Of a DNA stretch of 64,000 nt, positions 51,300 through 62,883 are shown one piece after another. The notes beneath the pieces were generated by a model. The model was not told the DNA's origin, did no database searches, and was given only the letters and a program-made list of their open reading frames with translations. The DNA comes from Spirodela intermedia (lineage: Eukaryota; Streptophyta; Magnoliopsida; Alismatales; Araceae). Numbering within the stretch: position 1 is the stretch's first letter; each line of letters opens with the position of its first letter. The DNA lies in contig LR746269.1 of assembly GCA_902729315.2 (NCBI GenBank), forward strand, positions 3,022,501-3,086,500, read 5' to 3'. A program made the position numbers and the translations under genes.

Positions 51300-51741
51300 A
51301 GACTATGACGTTAATACGATGACGTGGTCGTCTGTTTCGCAACTGGGCAACAAGGGCATTCACTTAGCTGGGGACAGTTGACGGGGACCATCGGGCCCGT
51401 AAGCCCGACCACCGGCTCAGTCTTCCTCGCTCTGGACATCGAAATCAGGCCCGAAAATCAAAACGGGCCCGGTATCCCTCCCCGTCTACGATCCCATGCA
51501 GAAGGGTGCTAATGGGTCCGGATAAGCCCGAAGCCTCGACTGGGCCGAAGGCCCACATGCCCGTTACTCCGAGACAGACTTTCGGAGTTCCGGTCGGCTG
51601 ACGGGTCACAGCCCGGCCCGATGGGTCGTTGACTTCCGGAGTCTTTCAACCAATTTTGACAGCTTTTCAGGTAAGGTCGCTGGTCCGCCCCTCGGGCACG
51701 GGACTTGTCGAGATGACGTGTCCATCATGTGGGTAATAGGG
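51300..51741. other. GC-rich segment upstream of the SMP/C2 gene
   Basis: This 400-base island is rich in GCCCG/CGGGC words (for example GGGCCCGTAAGCCCGACCAC) and stands out from its AT-rich surroundings. There is no sustained frame with recognised motifs and no known repeat family that I can name. It lies about 1.0-1.5 kb before the SMP/C2 start codon and could be distal promoter or a repeat end. Confidence 0.4.
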
Positions 51742-52323
51742 TAAGGCGCCGTATGGTTGGTAGGTTAAAATAGAGATGAGGAAAAATATAATTTTCTACG
51801 AACAAAGGTGTAAAAGGAGAAATGAAAAGCTATGTGAGGGCTGCATAGCGAAGAAAGTATGGACTCAGGCTGTCCGGGCCTCTGACTTTTATGACGCCGT
51901 ACCACGTTGAAACTTCTCTTCAAATACTCATCTTCACAAAAAAATAGGGGCAACGTGGGGAAGTCGTTCTCGAATATTTACTTTTGCAGTGTCAATTGGA
52001 AATTCTCTACTTTATGAGGGTCTAATTGGGCAAGCCAGATGAGGTGCGAGAGGGTACGGCCCCGTATTGTTGTCTTAAATAGACGAGGAAAAATATCAAT
52101 TTTCGCGACCTGAGAGGTAATACGGCGTTGTGGGCTGCAGAACGAAGAAAGGAGCTCTGACAATTTCCCTCTTTGAGTTGAACGAAACATGCTTCTCTTT
52201 TAAATAATGATCGTCCCCACGAGAACAACCAGAGAGCAACGTGGGCGAGTTATTCTCGAGACACCTAGTTTTGTAGTGTTATTTGAAAAGTCTCTCATTA
52301 ATGGGAATCTAATTGGGCAAGCT
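51742..52323. repeat. Imperfect tandem duplication of about 0.3 kb upstream of SMP/C2 gene
   Basis: Copy 1 (about 51742-52036) and copy 2 (about 52050-52323) share in order: GGCGCCGTAT/GGCCCCGTAT, a GAGGAAAAATAT block (51778 and 52085), a GGCTGCA...CGAAGAAAG block, a GCAACGTGGG(G/C)...GTT(A)TTCTCGA block, and CTAATTGGGCAAGC (52022 and 52309). Spacing drifts from 307 to 287 bases through indels. Confidence 0.75.
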
Positions 52324-52768
52324 AGAATTCTTGCGGCAGCCGGGGACGACCGTAGAATCCGTCACTGCTGCTCTCTTCAAGTCAGACGATGGGAGGAGGG
52401 AAGTCGTCTGGCCCAGGGACCGTGTGGGTGGTGAGTCGCTGTCGGGGTTCCCCGTCTCTGATCCAGTCAACAGTGGAGGAGGGGGAGGAATCTTCCTGTT
52501 GGTTTGTCCGAGTTTGAGGATCGGTGTACGATAATTGAAGTAGAGACTACGGAGGACGAGGAAGAGGGAGAAAAGCGCCGCCGCCGTCCCTCCGATTCTC
52601 CGCTGTCATAAAAGTCAACGGCCACCCATTCTTAGGCCCTCCGCTTTGACTTTCATCCCGTTCGGGTTTCGTTCGATCTGAATTTGATCCCCCCATTCTT
52701 CCTTCTCCCATCCGGCCGACGGCGGCGCAGTTTGACAAAGAAAGTAAGCAAGGGAGGGAGATAGGAAG

Positions 52769-55700
52769 ATGGTGAGGAAGAGGACGAGGGAGCTGTACAC
52801 CAGAGAGGCGGCGGAGTTCCTTCGTCACGTGGCGCAGGAGAAGCCCCTGCTGCCGTTCCTGATCCCGCTGGCCTTTCTGGCCTGGGCCGTAGAACGATGG
52901 CTGACCCCCATCTCCAACTGGGTTCCCCTCCTTGTCGCAGTCTGGTGGACGATCCAGGTAGAAGCTCCTCCTGCCATTTATTCTGCTTGTTCGATTCTTG
53001 AAGCTCTCCCGTCTTCTTTGTTGATATGAGCTCTCCCTTCTTCCTGGTTTTCCGCTGCTCCTCCCTGTGTTTCTTCTGAACGTCCATGGGAACTGATCAA
53101 TTGACGCCATCGCGCATCGGCTCCATCAATCCGGTTGACGTTTCATGTCGAGGTGCAGCCTTGCCAGCTCCCTCTCTCACTGAAATTTTACTCCACGTAG
53201 CCCGGTTTAGATCACAAAAGTTCTTCATCTCCCTCCTGGATGCGGCACAGAGTGTCTCCCTCTGTTCCTGCAGTGAATGGGAAGGCTCAGACCCCGTCCT
53301 TCGTCTTATTATTTTCCTTCACTGCAACGTGGAAATGAAACTTTCCTTTTCCGGGAACGCTTTAAAATTCTTGAAACCTTTTCTCCCCCTCTGGCATCTG
53401 TTGGTGCGAAGTTCCCAGGTTTAGAAGGGATACAAAGATGCTCTGATTGATTCATCCTTTTTATTTAAAGTCAACGATAGTTTGGTGGCCTCCAGATTCT
53501 TAACGCTGCCGTGGAAGCCAGCCGCATCCCATGAACTTCAATCGGGATGCGGATTCCCTCTGTTTTTGATCTTCATTTTTTTCTCTCAAAGATGATGTGA
53601 TCTCAAATTGTAATTATTTTTTTCTCTGAGCAGAGGAAACGCTACTTCTTGAGCTGGTTGTTCTTCTTAACAGATTTTTGAAAATTTCTGTATACGTTAC
53701 CGTTAAAAGTCGACAATTTTTACACAGCGATGAGAGAGAGAGAGAGAGAGATTGATTGATCAGAGCCCAGGAGTTTATAAAATTTCAACATTGCTGGATA
53801 GCACGGATTTTTATTTTCATTACCAGAAGACTAAGCTAGTGCTCCATGGAGAGAGAACCCATAGTCCTCCTCGCCTTGTTTTCAGTACTCTTTGTATGAC
53901 CTTTTTCCTGCGCAGTATCTTTAACGTAGTTTGAAGTTTGGTTATCCGTAAATTTTGCGCATTTATGTAGAAAATATCTAACCTGACGCAATGGAAGTTG
54001 ACCTTTTCATTCAGTACGAGCGATTTCATCGTCTCCAACTGGTAGCCGATTTAAACCATAAATGGAAACAGCGCGTATTAAAGACCTCGGTATGTAAGTT
54101 ACTCTCCGTTGTTTTGGATTATATTTCTCAAATAAATTAGCCATTCTGTAGCCTGAAAGAACCGTGCTTTGCAGCCCATAACTCCGTCAGAACCCTGCGA
54201 ATGGTTGAATAAGCTCTTCATTGATGTCTGGCCCAACTACATGGTTCCCAAGCTCTCAAGAACGTTCTCATCGATCGTGGAGGTAATTATTCGTTCTGGG
54301 CTGTTAATTTTCCCCCCTGATCTTGTCCCCAGTGGAAATTATTCTCGCACGCCACCATCCGACGTCGATTAATCTTCCTCGTCTAATCTGTTCTTGGTTT
54401 CCGTGGCTCTGGTGTCTATCAAACCACATTCAATGAAAAACTTTGTTTTTAGCGAATTCCGCGCTTCTGTTAGTTCTGCTTATCATTCTCATGGGGAATC
54501 TAAAATCGGATATCTTTGTCGAACAAAACTCGGAAAGAACCAGGTTTCTTGTTGGGTAATTTACGTTAATCCGACATTCTTGGTGAACTTGTTCTTCATT
54601 GGTGATAACATCCTCAATTAGTGCAACGACACTATTGAGGAAAGCCTGAGATCCTACCCTCCCCCTCTCTATAAATCCCACCACAGAGAGAAACCAGGGC
54701 TCTCTGCTCTGCTCGCAGTTGAGGAGTTGCCCGGTTGGAAGGGAGACCTCTGCGTTTTCGCTGCTACCGAGGTCATCTGAGCGGAGGCCCCCCTCCCCAG
54801 CTTCTCAGCTCCTCCCCTGTAGGGTACACTTGTTTTCATCCTCCTTCCTTGCTCTCTCTCTCTCTCTCTCTCTCTCGCTCTCGCTCTCACTCTCTCGCCC
54901 GCTTGTATTGGGGTTATTCGAGTTATTTGCTGGACTTGTCTGAGAGAGAGGGGGTTTTGTAGACCTCTGAAGCGCGCCACAGAAGGGGTGAGGGGTTGGG
55001 AGGATCGGGGTTAAGGAAGCACGGTTTGCTTGGTCTTTCTGACTGAACCTTTTTCTGTCACAGAAAGGCTTGAAGAACAAGAAACCGGCTCTACTGGTAA
55101 GTTGCCTGAGTTCTTCTGGCGCTTCTTTCTATCCGCCGGCGAATTATTTCGTTGACTGTCCCGTTTCTCGTGCAGGATAAGATTGAGTTGCAAGAATTCT
55201 CGCTCGGGTCATGCCCCCCAATCCTGGGAGCCCATGGTGTCCACTGGTTCACATCAGGCGACCAGGTTAGGCTCTATTCGTCATCTTGAACAGTAATTTG
55301 TGCCAACAGGATACCAGTTTCTGAGGATCACGAACTTGAATCAGTTCAACAAATTAGTCTGCGATATATAAGAACTGTAAATCCTACAAATCTCTGTGCT
55401 TTCATGTCTTTCTTTTGCGTCTTTTATCCCTGAAAGATCGTAGCTTTCAATAACATTCCCTTCATTTCTCTACGTTAAGTTTGTAGTTCGAGTTATTATT
55501 CACTTCTTCTTTTTTCAAAAATGAACTGAAAATACTAAACAAATGTCAATAATCGATGCTAAGAAACGGCAAATATAGCGGGTAAACGCTGTACATTTCA
55601 TTTTCTTCTTAATCCAGCCGCTTTGATGTTGTGTTGAGATAAATATAGATGCAAGCTTGTTATTATGATGTTATCATTCATTTAATGATATCTAATCACA

Positions 55701-58700
55701 GAGAGTCCTGAGGATGGGCTTTGACTGGATCACAAATGATATGAGCATCATGCTGTTCGCAAAACTGGCAACCCCATTAATGGGCACTGCCAGGATCGTC
55801 ATCAACAGCCTACACATCAAGGGAAATGTATGTGTAACTCCACTCCGCTCGCATGGTATTCCGATCATCTTTTTCAAGTTCTTAGTACCGAAAATATACG
55901 TCGTCCAAGTGATCAGTGAGAGATGTCTGAATTCAATGTTAGATCGAAAAATAAACACTGTAGTAGAGTTCTATGCCCGTGGGAATCATACCAGTAGTGA
56001 ATACGGAATCAAACTCCATGAGGATTAGAAAAAACTAATATTCCTGTCACAGAGAGATATCTTCGGTTGACTGGTTCTTCCCCTCAAAGGCAAAAAAAAA
56101 TGATCCGAGGGGAGTTCTCTGAAGACCACTTTCTCACGCTAGAATTCCAATTGAAGAAGCTTTTGTGTTGAATCTTCTTAGACATGTCAGAACTAAAGGC
56201 CGCTTGCAGTAAACCCAAGAGTAGCTCCTCGTCCAACACAGACGGACTAATTGGGAGACGATGAGTCATGGGCTTGATAAGTCATGCATAGAAGATAGAT
56301 AGCCTTTGACGGCAATGCTGATAGAAGAAAACGACTGGTTTTTAGTACTAGATGAACGCTCACCCGAAAGAAGGTTCGTTTCGGCTTCAATCTCCTAACG
56401 TTCCTAGCTTTTTTTCTTCTCCCGCAGCTCCTGTTGATGCCCGTCCTGGAAGGGCGTGCGATCCTATACTCCTTCGAATCCACACCTGAAGTGAAAATAG
56501 GAGTCGCATTCGGAACCGGCGGGAGTCAGTCCCTTCCCGCGACGGAATTACCCGGCGTTTCAACATGGCTGGTTCTCCTCCTCCTCTCTCTCTCTCTCTC
56601 TCTCTCGATCGATCGATCGATCGATATATATATATCTGTGTATCTCTATCATGCCTCCTTCCTCTTCTTCTTCCAGGTGAAGCTCTTTACCGACGCATTG
56701 GCGAAGAAGATGGTCGAGCCTCGGCGTGGGTGCTTCACCCTGCCACCGGTGAATCTGAGGAAGAAGGCGGTGGAAGGGGTCCTCCATGTCACGGTGATGT
56801 CGGCCGAGCACCTCCAAGGGAGCATCGTCAGGACGAACAGCGCAGAAGATAAACAGAACCAGGTTAGAGGTGGGCCTCCTGGAGAATCTCCGGGCAAGAC
56901 GCTTCAGACGTTCGTTGAGGTGGAGAGCGGGGAGGTCAGCAGGAGGACGAAGGTGAGGCAGGGATCGAGCCCCAGATGGGAGGACAGCTTCAACATGGTC
57001 TTGCGCAGGAAGTCGCAGGCTCTCAAGTTTCATCTCTACCAGTGGAGAGAGAACAGCGTGAAGTTCGACTACCTCGCCAGCTGTGAGATCAAGGTAGCCA
57101 GTCCGTAGGTTTATTTTGCTGAGATTCCTTTCAGTTTTCATCTCAAAGAGCCAAGTAAACGTTTTTTTATCACTGTTGTTGTCCTTGTCGTCAATGGGCC
57201 GATTAGTAGAGACGTTTCACCTCAATTTGATAGTAGTACTTTAGAATAGTATATCGATATTGTTTTTATAAAAACAGGGGGATCCACTGTCGATGCATTT
57301 ATTGATTAAAAAAAAGATAGTTCAAACTAGGTGAGTTAGATAGAGTTCACAGTACATTGATTCACCTCCTGCATACTTTACTACTTAGCTGAAGGAATCA
57401 TAATACTAGGAAAAATTAAAAATATATATCCTATTTTTATACATCTTTTGGCATTGGATTTCGACAGTCTACTAATGGAACATACGTTTCTCCATGGACA
57501 GATTAGGTATGTTGAGGATGACTCTACAATATTCTGGGCTGTCGGCCCTGGATCTGGTACACTAACCAAGAGGGCAGATTGCTGTGGAAAGGAAGTCGAC
57601 ATGGTTGTCCCATTTGAAGGAAGCCATGGTGGAGAGGTAATTTAAATACGGTGACGAATGTTGTTTGATCTAGCTGAATTAAATAGCCGTGGATAATTTT
57701 CGAATTAGTTATTTTTCTATTTAGCTGAACAAACTAGCTATGGGAATTATAAAATCTGTGCTCTGAATATAGCTGCCTGACTGTTTATTTCTCGAGTTTT
57801 CTTTTTTAAAAATCGGGGATTAAACCTTTAAAATATCCTTATCTGTAATTATTTTGGGTTAATGGCCCTCCATGCGACTGAACTTTCAAGCATCGTCTCC
57901 TTCCCAGCTATCTGTGAAGCTCGTCCTGAAGGAATGGCACTATTCGGACGGTTCACACAGCTTGAACAGCACCGCCAGCATTCTATCTCAGCCATCCAAC
58001 TCTGGCTTTTCGAGCTTCCAGTTGGGGACTGGAAGGAAGGTCAAGATGACCGTCATAGAGGGCAAGAACCTGTTGACCAAATCCGGGAAGTGCAGCCCTT
58101 ACGTCAAGCTGCACTATGGTAAGGTTCGTCATCGTCGTCCCGTTGACTCCTGATCTTCTCCCGCTTCCAAAGTTATCTTGAAGACTCACCGCCCTTCACT
58201 CTCTTCTCCTCCTCTTCCTCCACCCTCTCCTTCTCTTTCTCCTTCACCAGACCATCCACAAGACGAAGACCATCCCTCATGTCTGGGACCCCCTCTGGAA
58301 CGAGCCCTTCGAGTTCGATGAGATCGGAGGGGGAGAGTACCTCAAGATCACCTGCTACAACGAGGATTTGTTTGGGGACGACCACATCGGCAGCGCGAGG
58401 GTCAACCTCCAGGGCCTCGTCGATGGTTCGGTCAGGGACGTCTGGGTCCCCCTCGAGAAGGTCACCACCGGAGAGCTAAGGCTTCAGATCGAAGCCCGGA
58501 AGAAAGACAAAGCGGAAGGATCCAGTGTACGATGTCAGCATATTTCATGTGCACCGCTCTGAATCTGCCATCCATTGCTGTCAAATGCTTCTTGTTCTTC
58601 GTCTATTCAGTTTCTCTTCCGGGTTTTGGAGAAAGATCGTGACTTTTTGCCGTTTTTTCATGCCATGGCCAGTGTTCGAGCAGGAGAACCGAGGCTGGGT

Positions 58701-60263
58701 TGATTGAGCTGAATATCATCGAAGCTAGGGACCTCATTGGAGCTGATTTGAGGGGAACCAGCGACCCCTACGTCCGGGTGCAGTACGGAAGCGTGAAGAA
58801 AAGAACTAAGGTCAATCTCTCATTGCCTCGATTGAGGACCATTCTATATATAGCTGGTTTCGTCCAAGCACCCTTCTTTTTCCTTTTCTGGCCAAAATTT
58901 GGATATATTCGAGTTCGCGAAACCATTGGTTACTGTGCCGTCGGTCTTCAAAGATCTCCACGCATCGTCTTCTACCATCTACCATTCCCCCCTGCGTACG
59001 ATGCTCCTATGAACAGAAAGAATTAGGTCACCATTTGCTGAGGATCCTTCATGAAGGATCCTCTGCGACGCAGCTCCCCCAACATGAGGTCTTGGAAATG
59101 GAAGACTGACGCCAGGAAACATCATCTTTTTCGTAATTCATCGATCATTAGGGTTAGCCGAGATAGTTTAGAGGAATACGACCATGTGTTTGTTCATCTT
59201 GACCAAATGTGTTTTTCCGATTTTCGTTCGGATGGTCTTCTCTGATCTCGAATGCCATTTGCAGGTAATTCATAAGACGTTGAATCCTGTGTGGAACCAG
59301 ACGCTTGAATTTCCCGACACCGGCGGCCAGCTGAACCTGCACGTGAAGGATTACAACGCCCTGCTCCCGACGTCGAGCATCGGACACTGTATGGTGGAGT
59401 ATGAAAGCATAGGGCCTAACCAAACGGCTGACAAATGGATACCCCTCCAGGGAGTGATGAACGGGGAGATCCACGTACAGATAACCAGGAAAGTTCCCGA
59501 GCTGGAGAAGAAATCAAGCATGGACGGCAGCACGTCCTCCTCCGGAGGAGCCCGTGAAATCTCTAATCAGGTGAGGAAGCAGCCTCCGAGGATCTCAGGG
59601 ACACATTTAAATTCAGTTATTTACGTAGTCATGCGTTCCAATCGACAATTCATCGTCAAGGAGTTTCTGGGTCGTGATTTACTATCGTTCTTCGATTTTT
59701 TTCCTCGTTTGAATGCCCAGAAACGTCCTCATTTACGGTTGCTGGTCATGGAGTTTCAGGGTCGTGATTTACTATAGTTGTTCGATTTTTTTCCTCGTTT
59801 GAATGCTCAGAAACGTCCTCATTTACGGTTTCTGGTCATGGAGTTTCAGGGTCGTGATTTACTATCGTTCTTCGATTTTTTTCCTCATTTGAATCCCCAG
59901 AAACGTCCTCATTTACGGTAGCTGGTCATGGAATTTCTGGGTCGTGGTTAAATATCGTTCTTCGATTTTTTACTCACTTGAATGCCCAGAAACATCCTCA
60001 TTTACGGTTGCTCGCATGTGCTTTCATCCTTCTTTCACTAGTCGACTGAGCTTCTGAAGAAGCTTCAGAGCTCACTGAAGGGCGGGGACTTGGAGAGCCT
60101 TCCTCTTGCTTTAGCCGAGCTCGAGAGCATCAAGGATGAACAGGATGAGTACATGTGGCAGCTTGAGACGGAGAAAGCGTTGTTGCTGGAAAAGATTTCT
60201 GAGCTCTACCGGGAGATCAATAACACATCACCCTCCCCGACCAGGAAGGCCCTCAAAAATTGA
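52769..60263 (+). CDS. SMP and triple C2 domain protein (NTMC2/plant synaptotagmin-like ER tether)
   Basis: Model: join 52769..52957, 54015..54089, 54175..54282, 55064..55096, 55176..55265, 55702..55827, 56428..56571, 56677..57093, 57502..57636, 57908..58123, 58251..58526, 58673..58810, 59265..59570, 60042..60263, 824 aa, all junctions phase 0 with GT-AG introns. Residues 27-62 form a hydrophobic hairpin (LLPFLIPLAFLAWAVE, then NWVPLLVAVWWTI) that anchors the protein in the ER. Residues about 90-270 are the lipid-transferring SMP domain (PCEWLNKLFIDVWPNY, GSCPPILGAHGVHWFTSGDQ, MPVLEGRAILYSFESTPEV, TELPGVSTWL). Three C2 domains follow: C2A about 280-410, C2B about 480-595 and C2C about 617-725 (NIIEARDLIGADLRGTSDPY, HVKDYNALLPTSSIG). 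A coiled-coil tail of about 70 residues ends the protein. The architecture and wording match Arabidopsis At3g18370-type proteins, which resemble tricalbins/extended synaptotagmins at membrane contact sites. The acidic residues expected in loop 1 of C2B are mostly missing, so calcium binding there is unlikely. Confidence 0.93.
54853..54896. repeat. (CT)n microsatellite in intron 3 of SMP/C2 gene
   Basis: A CT/TC dinucleotide tract with a few interruptions lies inside the intron 54283..55063, about 0.2 kb before exon 4. Confidence 0.93.
56572..56676 (+). other. 105-nt intron with (CT)n(GATC)n(AT)n repeat, open in frame
   Basis: This intron between exons 7 and 8 is a multiple of three and has no stop in the coding frame, so retention would add 35 residues, mostly Leu/Ser and Ile/Asp/Tyr from the repeat. 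The donor is gttctc (weaker than gtaag) and the acceptor is ttccag. Homologues as I remember them join ...GVSTWL directly to VKLFTD, which supports splicing. Confidence 0.8.
59652..60012. repeat. 90-bp minisatellite in the last intron of SMP/C2 gene
   Basis: The landmark GTCGTG starts at 59671, 59761, 59851 and 59941, an exact 90-bp period. There are three full units, a partial fourth and a partial leading copy. Units share TCGTTCTTCGATTTTTT, CCCAGAAACGTCCTCATTTA and a TGGTCATGGA-type block. It sits within the intron 59571..60041. Confidence 0.95.
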
Positions 60264-61739
60264 TTACCTGAGATTCACTGGGCAGTACTGTATATCTTTA
60301 ATTTTAGATTTTTTTTGTTTGAAAAACATTCCAAAGACTTCTTCGATGTGAAGAGGTGCAGCTGCAGAGCTCTAAGGAGTCATTCCTAGTGGATTATCCG
60401 CCATTAATGGTGGCTCATACTCACATAATGTGGGAAATAGAATGCCGAAGTAACAAGGTTGGCCGTGGCTGTTCTCAAGGATTTCCTAAAGGATGTTGAA
60501 TATTTTTGTTGCATCACGACAACCGCTGGTATGGGTATCATTGGCCCTGCTTCGTTTATGTACCCTTTACTATAATTATACAGTACAACTAAATTTATCA
60601 CGTTTATTATATTATACAATCGTGTGTTATCCGCTTCTTCGTGTAATGGGGGAATGGTAAATTATCTGAAATTCCAAATCTCTGATTCCAAGCATGACCA
60701 AAGCTTAAGTGAGAGATACGATAGAGGTGGCCACAAATTGATGCTTCAATCCTTCATGATACCGTTTTTGTTTTTTCAATGTGATAGTCTCTCATTTATT
60801 CTTATTCTTAATTAATCCAAGTTTCTTAACTCACTGAGGTACACGAAATATTTTCAAGAGCTATAAACTAAAAGGGGCATTCATCACATGCAGTATGCGG
60901 ACATGAAAACCTGCTTAATTAATTATAGAACTTCTTCACTCACTATGCCTACTTTGAGATTTATGTTGAGTAACTATAAGTTATGCTGTAGCTTTCAAGT
61001 ACACCAAGAGAATTTGAACTTCAGTTCACTCTGAATAATTTGGAGAATAGATGACTCAAGGTTGTGTGTATCTTGCTTTCTTTCTCACTTGATGATTAGT
61101 TTTTAATATTCTATAATAAGGATAAGTTGTGCTTAGACAACTTTGGGGTTTCTTTGAACTTCTATATATTTCTTAAATTCTGCCTTTAGGTTTGAACACA
61201 TGTTGATGAATAATGGGTGCGTTGAAACTAAAGACATATGTTAAATTATTATGAAGGATTGATTGAAAATTATTCATCACAACTAAGTTATTTTGATATC
61301 ATAGTTGGAGAGTAAACAATATCATTCCTGGTAAAACCCAAAGGCAAAGTATTAATTAAAATCTATATCAACTTGAAGAAAATAGAAGAGTTTCATTCAT
61401 ATTCAATCGCTTAATCTTTGCATGTGGACATCAGGTAAGGTATTAATCAAAGATAGAGAGAGTAATGTTTAAATCTTAAATAAATTTTGAATTCCTTTTT
61501 GACATGATCATTCTTGCTCTAATTTTCCATTTGGTGGCTCAACAAGAGGTAAAATATGAAAAAACTCATTTTCATTCCAGTGAAGAGTTAGGGTTAAGTA
61601 CATGAAAGAGGATTGATCCAAGGGTGGGTTTTTGGGCACCAACTAATATGGATCTATTCTTATTAAGGTAAAATTAAAAAAAATGACTAAAATCACAATA
61701 TGATCAAATAAAGAGCCATGAATAAAAACTATATCTTCA
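60264..61739. other. 3' flank of SMP/C2 gene into repeat DNA
   Basis: The 3' UTR probably covers the first few hundred bases. No other gene was recognised. Toward 61.5 kb the DNA is likely the 3' end of the copia remnant, whose LTR I could not delimit. Confidence 0.4.
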
Positions 61740-62170
61740 AACATATCCTCACAAGTTGGCAAGAGGATATCATCTATTCCCAACTTGGAGACAAGATCTT
61801 GAAATACAAGTTTGTGTAGGCTTTTGCTGAGAATATATTTTCATCTACTAGAGGTTGAAATATATGATGTACAAATTAAACTATTATCAACTCTTGAATG
61901 AAATGTCAGTAAATGTTTGTGTTTAGTTTGATCATGCTGGATTGGGTTATACATGATGCTGATAGCTGATTTGTTGTCACAATATAGTCGGATAGTGTTC
62001 GCCCACTTAATTCTTAAGTCATCCAAGATGTGTGTCACTCATAGAACCTCTCAAGTATATTGAGCATTAACTCTAAATTTAGGTTCTGCATTTGACCTTA
62101 TTACCGCTATTTACTTTTTACTCTACCAAATTATAAGATTTCCTTCAAAGAAGATATAATCCCAAACATA
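61740..62170 (-). pseudogene. copia RNase H and pol C-terminus remnant
   Basis: The minus strand shows the end of a Ty1/copia polyprotein. The RNase H part reads WDYIFFEGNLIIW, then IAVIRSNAEPKFRVNAQYT, ILDDLRIKWANTIRLYCDNK and SAISIMYNPIQHDQTKHKH. After a frame change comes the terminal FQDLVSKLGIDDILLPTCE. In copia elements this is the enzyme that degrades the RNA strand during reverse transcription. Stops and frame changes show it is inactive. RT and integrase are not present nearby. Confidence 0.85.
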
Positions 62171-62437
62171 GACCTCTTATCTATTGATGCTAATGGTTTC
62201 AATAATTACAATTGAAAATGTATTGATATGAATTTATTGAATATTAATGGTTATTTATATTTGTATCAAATATTCAATATAGTTATTATATGAATTATCC
62301 TTATTCATTTAATAATTTTACCGCTAAAAATTAAATCCAAGTTATCAATCATTGAAATTAAGTGATCCTTCATATTATTAATATTTGATCGACAAAGAAT
62401 ATCAGTTGAATAATCATTATTAATAAAAGAATAAGTG

Positions 62438-62733
62438 ATGTGACCTAATCATTGTATAATAAATCACACAAATTTATAATTTATAAAACTAAAAAAATAC
62501 TATTTTTTATATTTTTAGAAATATTTTAGTAAAAATAAATTAATTATAATTTATCAAAATATTTAAAAAATAGTAGAAAATTTTTAAGTTGATCATAACA
62601 TGCAAGATAATATCTGATAAGATTTTAGAATTTTTCTCAACAAATTAATTTTATTATTATTTTTAAAATAAATGATGAAGATAAAATATATTTAAAAATT
62701 CACAAAAAAGAGAAATTCGGATGCAGATTTCAG
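62438..62733 (-). repeat. Truncated LTR fragment of the Athila-type family
   Basis: It begins GATGTGACCTAATCATTGTA and follows the first 300 bases of the LTRs at 17902, 23783 and 26254 (the GTATAATAAATCACACAAATT block, the AAAATTCACAAAAAAGAG block, and GATGCAGAT at the point where the others read GGTGCAGATGTCAGG). Then homology stops. It lies between the gag and RNase H remnants of a copia element. Confidence 0.75.
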
Positions 62734-62883
62734 TTTCTCAATTTCTAGACTCACATGCCCTTGCAAATGAGGTGCAGCTGAACATAGACTTCAATTTCTC
62801 AATTTCTTCTTTTAGAGAGCTAATGTCTTCTCTCACTCCCGTTAGTAGGTAGATTCTCACTATCTAAGGTTTGGGCATCCAAT

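Noticed and set aside
52547-53110. Minus-strand frames of 144-187 codons opposite the first exon of the SMP/C2 gene
   Set aside because: They overlap a well-supported plus-strand exon with conserved protein sequence. The openness follows from high GC.
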